Source of the DNA: Prosthecobacter debontii
GTDB taxonomy: Bacteria > Verrucomicrobiota > Verrucomicrobiia > Verrucomicrobiales > Akkermansiaceae
DNA length: 6,800 nt
Reading direction: 5' to 3'
Assembly: GCA_945883455.1 (NCBI GenBank)
Contig: CAMCXJ010000113.1
Span: 1-6,800, forward strand
Shown piece by piece: positions 1-6,632 of the stretch. The translations under genes and the position numbers were made by a program. Below the pieces are notes generated by a model. That model did not search any database. It worked only from the letters and a program-made list of their open reading frames with translations, and was not told the DNA's origin. Each line of letters opens with the position of its first letter. Position 1 is the first letter of the stretch.

Positions 1-63
1 GCGAGGAAAAGCTGACTTATGGGGTGAGTTGACCGCAGTCCATTTGTTGATAGGTTAAAACCA

Positions 64-1629
64 ATGAAATTGACACCTAAGATAAAAAGGGCTTTTGAAA
101 CTCAGTCGGGAATCGATCCGTTGAAGATTGATCGGCTCGCGGACGAGCATGATGAGAGCGCGAGAAATTGCGTGCAGCGGTTGAAATATCCTGCCGACGG
201 TGCAGGGGAATGGAAGGATGGCAGCCGTGATGATACGAAAGGGGAAATGCAGGAATACTTGGTTGATGCTCTTACCGCGATGTTTGGCGTGGACAAGCTC
301 GGCGTGTCGGATGTCCTGAGAGAGGAACACTCGAAGGATAAATGGTATGCCAGCCACATGCCAGAGATCGTGGTGTTTGCAGAGAGCACGGAGGATGTGT
401 CGAGGCTGATGGCTTTTGCGCACCAGAGGCGCGTGCCCGTAACCACGCGCGGTGCGGGGATCGGTTATGTCGGTGGATGTGTGCCTGTAAGGGGCGGGAT
501 TCTCCTATCTGTGGCTCGGATGAACTCGATCTTGGACATCAACCCCAGGGATGGGGTTGTGGTTACCCAGCCGGGCGTGATCACCGGGGATTTGCAGAAT
601 GATGTTCGCGCGCTCGGCTGGGACTACCCGCCCGATCCTGCGTCGCTGAAGGAATGTTCCATCGGCGGAAACATCGCGACGAATGCCGGCGGCCCGCGCT
701 GCTTGAAATACGGCGTCACTCGTAACTACGTCCTCGGCTTGGAGGTCGTGCTCTCCGACGGGCAGGTGATGCGATGTGGTGGTCGGACCCACAAAAATAA
801 AACTGGTTTCGATTTGATCGGTCTGTTCGTAGGGTCAGAGGGAATGCTGGGGGTTGTGACGGAAATCACCTTGCGCATTATCCCGAAGCCTCAGGCCCGC
901 GGGATGCTTGCGGCGGTTTTTCCGGACTTCGCGATGGCCGCGCAGACGGTGCACAATATCTTGCAGGCAGGACATTTACCCTCAGCTCTTGAGATCACCG
1001 ACGCCTTCACGCTGGATGCATCGAGGAAAATCCATGGCACCGCTGTTTTTCCTCCGGGAGACGGACATCTTATCGTCGAGATTGACGGTCGTCCAGCGGC
1101 GGTGCGCGCTGAGTTGAAGGAGCTCCACGACCTCCTGGTCGCTAGCGGAGCGGGGGAGATACGGTCGGCATTCAATGAGGAGGAATGCGAGGCAATATGG
1201 CAGATGCGGCGCGGATTTTCCTACGCGCTACGGGATACTGGATTGACCAAGCTCAACGAAGATGTCGTCGTCCCACGCGGCAAGCTCGTCGAACTCGTAG
1301 AATTCGCCCGTGTGCTGCAGCTCGAAACCGGTATTGCCATTGCCTGCTTCGGTCACGCAGGCGACGGAAATATCCATGCTAATCTCATGGTCGAGGATTA
1401 CGGAAATCCGGAGGTAAGGGAACGCGCGGATGCTGCGCTCGACATCCTTTTCTCCTGGGTTCTGCAAAACGGCGGGGCGATCACCGGCGAGCACGGGGTC
1501 GGTCTCGCTAAGAAACCGTGGATCAAGAAAGCTCTCGGGGAGGTTTCCTTCGCCGTCCATCGCTCGCTAAAAAAGACCTTAGACCCCCACAATATCCTGA
1601 ATCCCGGGAAATTTTTAGATGACTGTTAG
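64..1629 (+). CDS. GlcD/D-lactate dehydrogenase-type FAD-linked oxidase
   Basis: The 521-residue product is a flavoenzyme of the vanillyl-alcohol-oxidase fold, likely oxidising a 2-hydroxy acid such as glycolate or D-lactate to the 2-keto acid in the cytoplasm or at the inner membrane face. An FAD-binding domain covers roughly residues 98-275, with a TRGAGIGYVGG pyrophosphate loop at 128-138, PDPAS at 190-194 and a CSIGGNIATNAGGP segment at 198-211. The C-terminal FAD-oxidase domain follows, with GHAGDGNIH at 430-438 (H431 and H438 are metal-ligand candidates in this family) and GEHGVG at 475-480. It ends without an iron-sulfur domain, so any electron partner would be a separate protein. The first ~80 residues are longer than in E. 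coli GlcD (499 residues) and not recognisable. There is no signal peptide. The start is the first ATG, preceded by only a weak AGG. The substrate cannot be decided from sequence, and no glcE/glcF neighbours are visible. Confidence 0.93.
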   Translation: MKLTPKIKRAFETQSGIDPLKIDRLADEHDESARNCVQRLKYPADGAGEWKDGSRDDTKGEMQEYLVDALTAMFGVDKLGVSDVLREEHSKDKWYASHMPEIVVFAESTEDVSRLMAFAHQRRVPVTTRGAGIGYVGGCVPVRGGILLSVARMNSILDINPRDGVVVTQPGVITGDLQNDVRALGWDYPPDPASLKECSIGGNIATNAGGPRCLKYGVTRNYVLGLEVVLSDGQVMRCGGRTHKNKTGFDLIGLFVGSEGMLGVVTEITLRIIPKPQARGMLAAVFPDFAMAAQTVHNILQAGHLPSALEITDAFTLDASRKIHGTAVFPPGDGHLIVEIDGRPAAVRAELKELHDLLVASGAGEIRSAFNEEECEAIWQMRRGFSYALRDTGLTKLNEDVVVPRGKLVELVEFARVLQLETGIAIACFGHAGDGNIHANLMVEDYGNPEVRERADAALDILFSWVLQNGGAITGEHGVGLAKKPWIKKALGEVSFAVHRSLKKTLDPHNILNPGKFLDDC

Positions 1630-1670
1630 AATTGTGATGGCGTCACTTCAGGTTGGGGCAAGATTTGAGT

Positions 1671-2177
1671 TCATTGACCGTTTGCCAAGATACTATCCCA
1701 GTGCTCAACGTTGTCCTTTTGGGCTTCGAAGAGGTCGGTGATGTCGTCGTATATGCTGATCGAGGTGATCTTATCTCCTTGGCTGATCTGATCAACGACG
1801 TGCTGGCCGTTCGTTACTTGACCAAATACCGAGTGCTTACCATCGAGATGGGGAGTGGCTACGTGGGTGATGAAAAATTGAGAACCGTTGGTGCCGGGGC
1901 CGGCGTTGGCCATAGAGAATACGCCGGGCGAGCGGTGGCGCAGATCGGGATGAAATTCGTCGGCGAATTTGTAGCCGGGGCCACCACGTCCGGTGCCAGT
2001 GGGGTCGCCGCCTTGGATCATGAAATTTGCGATCACGCGGTGGAAGGAGATGCCATCGTAATAGCCACGCTTGGCGAGATTGAGGAAGTGCGCGCAGGTC
2101 ATCGGCACCTTTGATGAGTAGAAAGTGGCGTCGATGTCGCCGGCGGTGGTGTGGAGTGTGATTTTGATGTCGTTCAT
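1671..2177 (-). CDS. Cyclophilin-type peptidyl-prolyl cis-trans isomerase
   Basis: This 168-residue protein catalyses cis-trans isomerisation of Xaa-Pro bonds and should act in the cytoplasm, as there is no signal peptide. A single cyclophilin domain fills residues 4-142. Active-site residues are in place: FHRVI with R47, FMIQGGDPTGTGRGG with F52 and Q55, the FSMANAGPGTNGSQFFIT block at 87-104 with F102, and LDGKHSVFG with H115. The position of human cyclophilin A Trp121 is His110, a change usually linked to low cyclosporin affinity. A tail of about 25 residues rich in D, E and Q (143-168) extends beyond the usual end of the fold. The gene converges with the upstream oxidase gene, 41 bp apart, and lies 189 bp downstream of eboE, so it probably has its own promoter. 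The ATG at 2177 fits the start of the fold; no Shine-Dalgarno sequence precedes it. It resembles PpiB-type enzymes; the family call is secure, the symbol is not. Confidence 0.96.
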   Translation of the reverse strand: MNDIKITLHTTAGDIDATFYSSKVPMTCAHFLNLAKRGYYDGISFHRVIANFMIQGGDPTGTGRGGPGYKFADEFHPDLRHRSPGVFSMANAGPGTNGSQFFITHVATPHLDGKHSVFGQVTNGQHVVDQISQGDKITSISIYDDITDLFEAQKDNVEHWDSILANGQ

Positions 2178-2215
2178 AGAGTATTCTGATTTCGGTGGTC
2201 TAAGCGAAAATGTCT

Positions 2216-2247
2216 AACCACAGATGGACGCAGATTCACGCAGATGG
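2216..2247. repeat. ACCACAGAT-family intergenic repeat with 10-bp period
   Basis: The stretch opens with AACCACAGATGG and then repeats CAGAT every 10 bases, at 2221, 2231 and 2241, giving CAGATGGACG, CAGATTCACG and CAGATGGAAG. A partial inverted partner, ATCTGCGGT, lies at 2352-2360, so the element may extend across most of the gap between eboE and the cyclophilin gene. The same AACCACAGATG opening occurs at 3595 on the other side of eboE. Its function is unknown; a folded RNA structure downstream of eboE is possible. Confidence 0.65.
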
Positions 2248-2366
2248 AAGAGAAGAATTGAAAAAGTATCAATCAGGTGGCTTTTTGGGATCCCATTTTA
2301 GGTTACCAGACACGACATCTCACTCTCTTTCACTCGCGTCCGTTAACTTTTATCTGCGGTCAAATT

Positions 2367-3542
2367 TTATCCGAGTGCAGGAGCTGTATTTAGCTTTCTC
2401 AGTTGCCCTAACACCCAGCGGTATTCGGAGGCGATCTGTTCGACGACGGGGCGCTGGAGATTACCGGGCAGGACGCCCCAGGTGTAAGTTTCGATCTCGA
2501 AATGGTGGCAGGCGGCGGGATGGCGCTGGCACCAAGCGAGCGTTTCTTCGACGTGGGTGTGGGTAGAAGAAAGAGGCGGCGCTGGTTGGGCGTCGAGCGG
2601 GATGTGGAAATGAACGCGTGCTTCCACGAACTCTGCAGGTGAAATCTCGCCGCTATCGAGCGCCGCGAGGAAGTCTGGGAGATCGAAAAAACGGGCAAGC
2701 GTGGTATCCGGTCGGCTTGCGATTACTTGGTGGAAATAGGTTGGTTCGTCGAAACCCCGGATCGCGTCGATAGCAGTGGGATCCCTTGGGTTCAGCGAAA
2801 GAGCGTTGGAAAGATGGATTTTCGAAAGCCGGATACCTGCGGTGGATATCGCATCCAACGAGGGTGCGGCGTCGTCGAACTCGACGGCGAAGTGGCACGA
2901 ATCAAAGTTCAGTCCGATCCGGTTGGTGAGGATCAAGGGGCATTGCGCTTGGTCGTGGAGTCTCTCGAAAAAGGCCAGCGTCTCCAACGTGTTCTCAAAG
3001 TGGCCGAGCGGCTCCGGCTCGAGTCCGAGGTGGAGGTCGATCTGGTGCTTTTGTGTGAGATCCTCTATGAAATGGGCGATCGCGATCAGATTTCTATGGA
3101 TCTCTTTTTCATGAGCCTGGAAAGTTTTGTGTGAAGCGGGCAGGGTGGAGATCGAGCCGCCGGACGCGGGCGCGATTTCCGCGAGAATGTGGAAAAGGTT
3201 GCGGGTGTAGGCCACGCGCTCGGGACTCGTCCAATCAGGCTGGAACACCTTTTCCTTCACCCTTGTGCCGTGGAAAGAACCGTAGGGAAAGCCATTGATC
3301 GTGAAAACGTAGGAATCGTTCTCCGCCAGCCAGTCCTTGAATTTCGCCAACTTATCGCCTTGAAGTAACTCCCTCGCCGCCAGCGCGGAAAGGCGAAGTC
3401 CGATGGGATACGGTCTGCCAATCGGATGAACGCCTGTTTCAATTAAAGTGTGACGCACGCTCATCACATGCGTCCGCAACGCTACCATGGTCTCAAGCCA
3501 TGTTTCGGCGGGGTGGATATTCGTGCAGTAACCGAGGATCAT
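2367..3542 (-). CDS. eboE: EboE-family TIM-barrel protein (metabolite traffic)
   Basis: The 391-residue product matches EboE, a xylose-isomerase-like TIM-barrel protein encoded in Ebo clusters, which are linked to transport of small metabolites such as the scytonemin precursor in cyanobacteria; its reaction is unknown. Recognisable segments are GYCTNIHPAETW at residues 4-15, GLRLSALAARELL at 48-60, FTINGFPYGSFHG at 80-92, LGLEPEPLGHFENT at 172-185, LNFDSCHF at 211-218 and SKIHLSN at 240-246, with a C-terminal HFEIETYTWGVLP. E175/E177, D214, H217 and H243 are plausible metal ligands by analogy with this fold. Length is normal for the family. A TTG at 3563 would add seven residues, but the ATG at 3542 places the conserved GYCTNIHP block at the N-terminus and is preferred. 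No signal peptide is seen. Other Ebo genes (TatD-like hydrolase, UbiA-type prenyltransferase, dehydroquinate-synthase-like, phosphatase) are absent from the window. Family assignment is confident, role is not. Confidence 0.88.
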   Translation of the reverse strand: MILGYCTNIHPAETWLETMVALRTHVMSVRHTLIETGVHPIGRPYPIGLRLSALAARELLQGDKLAKFKDWLAENDSYVFTINGFPYGSFHGTRVKEKVFQPDWTSPERVAYTRNLFHILAEIAPASGGSISTLPASHKTFQAHEKEIHRNLIAIAHFIEDLTQKHQIDLHLGLEPEPLGHFENTLETLAFFERLHDQAQCPLILTNRIGLNFDSCHFAVEFDDAAPSLDAISTAGIRLSKIHLSNALSLNPRDPTAIDAIRGFDEPTYFHQVIASRPDTTLARFFDLPDFLAALDSGEISPAEFVEARVHFHIPLDAQPAPPLSSTHTHVEETLAWCQRHPAACHHFEIETYTWGVLPGNLQRPVVEQIASEYRWVLGQLRKLNTAPALG

Positions 3543-3547
3543 GGGAG

Positions 3548-3575
3548 AAATTTCAAATCTCAAATTTCAAAACTC
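3548..3575. repeat. Tandem 14-bp repeat upstream of eboE
   Basis: Two adjacent units, AAATTTCAAATCTC (3548-3561) and AAATTTCAAAACTC (3562-3575), differ at one base. They sit directly upstream of the eboE ATG, where a leader or operator would be expected, and are much more AT-rich than their surroundings. Whether they are a regulatory site or a neutral repeat cannot be told from one locus. Confidence 0.6.
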
Positions 3576-3594
3576 AAGGGATAGGGAAGAATCG

Positions 3595-3707
3595 AACCAC
3601 AGATGAACAGGATGAACGCAGATGAAATAGATGAACCAGAATCGGGAAGAATGCCGTGATTGGCCATCCCTTCTTCAAATCTGTGTCCATCCTGTTCATC
3701 TGTGGTT
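3595..3707. repeat. ACCACAGAT-family inverted repeat, 29-bp arms
   Basis: The left arm at 3595-3623 begins AACCACAGATGAACAGGATG; the right arm at 3679-3707 is its reverse complement over 29 bases with two mismatches. The 55-bp spacer contains further GATGAA copies. The element fills the gap between the end of gatA and the start of eboE and could form a long hairpin in either transcript, possibly ending or attenuating gatCA transcription. There is no transposase gene and no adjacent T-run typical of an intrinsic terminator. It belongs to the same family as the repeat at 2216. Confidence 0.85.
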
Positions 3708-3744
3708 GTATACTCTTCGTTTCGAGTGCCCGTGTAAAATCCGG

Positions 3745-5157
3745 TCAGGCCAGTCCTTCCGCAGCTTTTGCTACGCGGAGCATGATGGCTTCGCCGAGGT
3801 GGGGGGCGAGGATTTGGAGGCCGACGGGGAGGTTGTCCGATCCGTCGAAGGAGGCGGTGCCGCAGGGAACGGACATCCCGGGGATGCCGGCAAGGTTCGC
3901 GGGGATCGTGAAAATGTCGGCTAGGTAATCCTGCAGCGGATCTTCGGCGCAGGCTCCAATCTTACGGGCGGGGGTTGGCGCTACCGGCGATAGGATCACA
4001 TCTACCATTTCGAATGCTTTTTTAAAATCACGTGTGATCAAGGCGCGCACCTTCTGGGCGCGCGTGTAGTAGGCATCGTAATAACCTGACGAGAGCACGT
4101 AGGTGCCGAGGATGATACGGCGTTTCACCTCGGGGCCGAAGCCGAGTTCGCGCGACTGATGGTAGAGATCTATGATATCGTCGGGGTTCGGTGCGCGGTT
4201 GCCATAGCGGATCCCGTCGAAGCGGGAGAGATTTGAGGAGGCTTCTGCGGGGGCGATCACGTAATAGGTGGCCACGGCATGCGCGGTGTGGGGCAGGGAA
4301 ATCGGAATGATCTCCGCTCCGAGGCCTTCGAGTTGTTTGATACGGTATCCCACGTTTTCTCGGACACCGGGATGGATGCCCTCGCCGAAATATTCCTTTG
4401 GAATCCCGATTCGGAGACCTTTCACGCCAAGATCGATCTCTGCCGAGTAATCGGGAACCGGCGCGTCCAGCGAGGTGCTATCCTGAGGATCATGCCCGGC
4501 GATGGTTTGGAGGATCAGCGCCGCGTCGTCTACCGTACGGGTCAGCGGGCCGATTTGATCTAAGGACGAGGCGAAAGCGACGAGGCCGAAGCGGGAAACG
4601 CGCCCGTAGGTAGGCTTTAGACCCACAACTCCGCAATGGGAGGCTGGCTGGCGAATCGAGCCGCCGGTGTCAGAACCGAGCGCAGCGAAGGCGGTGCCAT
4701 CGGCCACCGCAGCAGCGGAGCCACCCGAGGAGCCGCCCGGTATCCGGTCGTGGTCATGGGGGTTTCGGGTGTTCTGAAAGGCAGAATTTTCGGTGGCGGA
4801 GCCCATCGCAAACTCATCCATGTTCATTCGTCCGAAAGGAATGGCTCCGGCCTCTTTTAGTTTCCTGATGACCGTAGCATCGTAGGGAGATGTGTAGTTT
4901 TTCGAGAGAAACTGGGAACCGCAGGTGCAGGGCTGGCCGAGTGTGTTGATGTTGTCCTTGATGGCGATCGGTAGCCCTCCGAGGGGCTTCGAAAGGTCTG
5001 CCTGTGCGACGGCTTTTAGGGCGTGATCGAGATCGTGCGAAAGATAGGCACCCGTCTTGGGATCACGGCTCGCGATCTCTTCCGCGAGCTTCGCGATGAC
5101 TTCTGAAGGGGTCGTTTCACCGTTAAGATAGCGGCGGCGCAGGCTTGTAAGGGACAT
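3745..5157 (-). CDS. gatA: Asp/Glu-tRNA(Asn/Gln) amidotransferase subunit A
   Basis: GatA is the glutaminase subunit of the GatCAB complex: it releases ammonia from glutamine, which GatB uses to convert Glu-tRNA(Gln) and/or Asp-tRNA(Asn) to the correctly charged tRNA in the cytoplasm. The 470-residue protein is a full-length amidase-signature enzyme. The Ser-cisSer-Lys triad is visible: K67 in PIAIKDNI, S143 in the GGSSGGSAAAV segment at 141-151, and S167 in GSDTGGSIRQPA at 161-172. The GRMNMDEFAMGS block at 109-120 and the GLKPTYGRVSRFGL block are typical of GatA rather than of other amidases. The ATG at 5157 gives the normal N-terminus; no Shine-Dalgarno sequence precedes it. It lies 21 bp downstream of gatC and should be co-transcribed with it. 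gatB, often next in line, is not here: the next minus-strand gene is eboE. Confidence 0.98.
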   Translation of the reverse strand: MSLTSLRRRYLNGETTPSEVIAKLAEEIASRDPKTGAYLSHDLDHALKAVAQADLSKPLGGLPIAIKDNINTLGQPCTCGSQFLSKNYTSPYDATVIRKLKEAGAIPFGRMNMDEFAMGSATENSAFQNTRNPHDHDRIPGGSSGGSAAAVADGTAFAALGSDTGGSIRQPASHCGVVGLKPTYGRVSRFGLVAFASSLDQIGPLTRTVDDAALILQTIAGHDPQDSTSLDAPVPDYSAEIDLGVKGLRIGIPKEYFGEGIHPGVRENVGYRIKQLEGLGAEIIPISLPHTAHAVATYYVIAPAEASSNLSRFDGIRYGNRAPNPDDIIDLYHQSRELGFGPEVKRRIILGTYVLSSGYYDAYYTRAQKVRALITRDFKKAFEMVDVILSPVAPTPARKIGACAEDPLQDYLADIFTIPANLAGIPGMSVPCGTASFDGSDNLPVGLQILAPHLGEAIMLRVAKAAEGLA

Positions 5158-5178
5158 AGTGGATAAATGCTCTAAGGG

Positions 5179-5466
5179 TCAGGCGTCAGCGACGACTTTG
5201 GGGACGCGGATCTGGGATTGGGCTTGGTCGGGGGCGTTCAACAAGACGGCCTCGGGCGGCAGGCTTATGTGGGGTTTGTCATCGCGCAGTGGGCCGAGCC
5301 GGGAATCTGCTGCCTTGATGTCATCGGGCAGGTCGATGGCGGATAGCGATTCCACATGGCCGAGGATCGCCTCGAGTTGTGTCTGAAAAACGGCGACCTC
5401 AGCCTCTGTGAGATCTAGGCGAGCGAGCTTGGCTAGATAGCAAACATCAATGTGGTCATGGGGCAT
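5179..5466 (-). CDS. gatC: Asp/Glu-tRNA(Asn/Gln) amidotransferase subunit C
   Basis: GatC is the small, non-catalytic subunit that wraps around the GatA-GatB interface and stabilises the complex. The 95-residue product has the family pattern: an N-terminal HIDVCYLAKLARLDLTEAE helix region (residues 5-23), a second helix around FQTQLEAILGHVESL (27-41), then a proline-rich extended tail containing LRDDKPHISL and a C-terminal IRVPKVV. This is the usual GatC length. The open frame continues upstream to a TTG at 5571, but those 35 residues do not resemble GatC and the ATG at 5466 matches the family start, so it is chosen. No Shine-Dalgarno motif is visible. It precedes gatA by 21 bp in a two-gene operon. 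Confidence 0.95.
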   Translation of the reverse strand: MPHDHIDVCYLAKLARLDLTEAEVAVFQTQLEAILGHVESLSAIDLPDDIKAADSRLGPLRDDKPHISLPPEAVLLNAPDQAQSQIRVPKVVADA

Positions 5467-5536
5467 CGGCAGAAGATTTGTGAAGAAACCCAACGGAAGC
5501 AAGGGCTTTCCGGGGTGGGGGAAGTTTGAGCGAACC

Positions 5537-5552
5537 ACAAATCTGAATTTGT
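5537..5552. other. Small perfect hairpin upstream of gatC
   Basis: ACAAAT and ATTTGT form a 6-bp stem around CTGA in the 157-bp gap between the glycohydrolase-family gene and gatC. It is preceded by AACC, giving AACCACAAAT, faintly like the start of the repeats at 2216 and 3595. No T-run follows on the minus strand, so it is not a standard terminator. I see nothing else clear in this gap. Confidence 0.3.
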
Positions 5553-5623
5553 CTAAGGCTACCGCGGACAAGTGAAATACGAATGAGATGGTTGTTTGAA
5601 ACCTGGCTTGGAGAATTCCTTTC

Positions 5624-6580
5624 TTAAAATTGGAATTTATCCCATTTCGGTGGGACGCTGTTGGCCGCTGCCAAGAGCGAGCCTACGACGGAACCGCGAT
5701 GGCAGTTGTCGCCGCCGACCATGGCATTCGCAATGATACCGGCTTCGAAGTTGTCGTGGTATTTCCATGCGAGATAAAGAGAAGCGGGCATGGACTCAGC
5801 AATGTAACAGGCGGGACTGAAGCGCTGGCCGATGACGTGGGTATCAGGCTGGGATGTCCATGATGTCGCCTTGTTTCCCGAAATCCAATCACCTGCCTCC
5901 AGGCGGATGGCTTCGTGGAGAGTGAGCCCGTCGCGGATTCGGAATAGAAGCCTTGCGAGGGTGTCGGCGGCGCGCAGCACATTCGCATGGGCATGGGTGA
6001 GTCCGACGTGTTCCTTCACGGTAGCGCGGAGCGTAGCGAGATCCGCTTCCCGCATCACAAAACAGAGCGCGGGCACTTGGGCGAGGCCGCCGATGTGCTC
6101 GTCCTGGATCGCGCATTTTCGCGGCGGCTTGTCCATCGCGTAGCGGGTGAAAAATCCGCGATGATACTCCTCCAGGTAGGTATCGCGGTGCCTGCCGGGG
6201 GTGAGCATGAAATCGATGTAATGATCGAGCCATTCATCGGGATCGTAGTCGCCTGATTTTTCGCAGAGGCTAACGAGCTCGGCGGCGAGCTGGAAATTGA
6301 GTGTGTTCTCCCCGGCTTTCAGGAACTGGTGGTAATGGATGCTGCGCTGACCCCAATACTGCGCCTGATCGTGTAGAATCTCGCCTTTTTCGTTGAGCGC
6401 GGTGTAATGGGAGCGCCAGAGGATGGAGCCGGTGTGCGGATTTTTCGGAGCAAGATAGCCGGTGATCTCGCCGTATTCCGTGCGCAATGCCTCGCGGTCG
6501 TAATACCAATGGACGGGCATGGCAACGGCATCCGCCGCGAGCGAGCCGAGGTAGGCGTTTTGGAAGATTTCGGGTGTCAT
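5624..6580 (-). CDS. ADP-ribosylglycohydrolase-family protein, variant metal site
   Basis: The 318-residue all-helical protein belongs to the ADP-ribosylglycohydrolase (ARH/DraG) superfamily, whose known members remove ADP-ribose from proteins or cleave related N- or O-glycosidic bonds using two Mg ions. The N-terminal GSLAADAVAMPVHW (12-25) corresponds to the family GxxxGDALGxP helix, and the C-terminal AMVGGDNCHRGSVVGSLL (286-303) to the GGDTDT helix. HIGGLAQVPAL and the GLTHAHANVLRAADTL region also fit. However, the TDDT motif that normally follows the first helix is not seen, and GGDTDT reads GGDNCH (289-294), so metal binding must differ or be lost. The start at 6580 (MTPEIFQNAYLGSLA) is chosen; an in-frame ATG at 6658 lies inside a palindromic repeat and adds an unrelated 26 residues. 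No signal peptide is seen. Substrate and activity are unknown; family membership is fairly sure. Confidence 0.87.
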   Translation of the reverse strand: MTPEIFQNAYLGSLAADAVAMPVHWYYDREALRTEYGEITGYLAPKNPHTGSILWRSHYTALNEKGEILHDQAQYWGQRSIHYHQFLKAGENTLNFQLAAELVSLCEKSGDYDPDEWLDHYIDFMLTPGRHRDTYLEEYHRGFFTRYAMDKPPRKCAIQDEHIGGLAQVPALCFVMREADLATLRATVKEHVGLTHAHANVLRAADTLARLLFRIRDGLTLHEAIRLEAGDWISGNKATSWTSQPDTHVIGQRFSPACYIAESMPASLYLAWKYHDNFEAGIIANAMVGGDNCHRGSVVGSLLAAANSVPPKWDKFQF

Positions 6581-6592
6581 GATGAGACCGCG

Positions 6593-6620
6593 ATGATAGA
6601 CCGGTGTGCGTGAGACGCAA
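6593..6620 (-). promoter_or_regulatory. Possible sigma70-type promoter for glycohydrolase-family gene
   Basis: On the minus strand, TTGCGT (6620-6615) and TATCAT (6598-6593) are spaced by 16 bp. The -10 matches TATAAT at five of six bases, the -35 only at its first three. It would start transcription just upstream of the ATG at 6580, leaving a very short leader. The assignment is by eye and weak. Confidence 0.3.
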
Positions 6621-6632
6621 GTTGTGCGGAGC

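Noticed and set aside
29..57. TTGACC with a possible -10 upstream of the oxidase gene
   Set aside because: The -35 is good, but no hexamer at 16 to 18 bp spacing resembles TATAAT (best are TAGGTT or AGGTTA), so the promoter cannot be supported.
1634..1646. Short GTGA/TCAC hairpin between the converging oxidase and cyclophilin genes
   Set aside because: The stem is only four base pairs and no T-run follows on either strand, so a terminator call is not supported.
1653..2114. Plus-strand frame of 153 codons opposite the cyclophilin gene
   Set aside because: It is fully antisense to a gene with intact catalytic motifs, and its translation shows no recognisable domain.
2210..2566. Plus-strand open frame overlapping the end of eboE
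   Set aside because: It starts in the intergenic repeat and then runs antisense through the eboE 3' end; the arginine- and glycine-rich translation is typical of a shadow frame.
5467..5571. Longer GatC starting at a TTG
   Set aside because: The additional 35 residues do not resemble GatC, whereas the ATG at 5466 gives the normal length and N-terminus.
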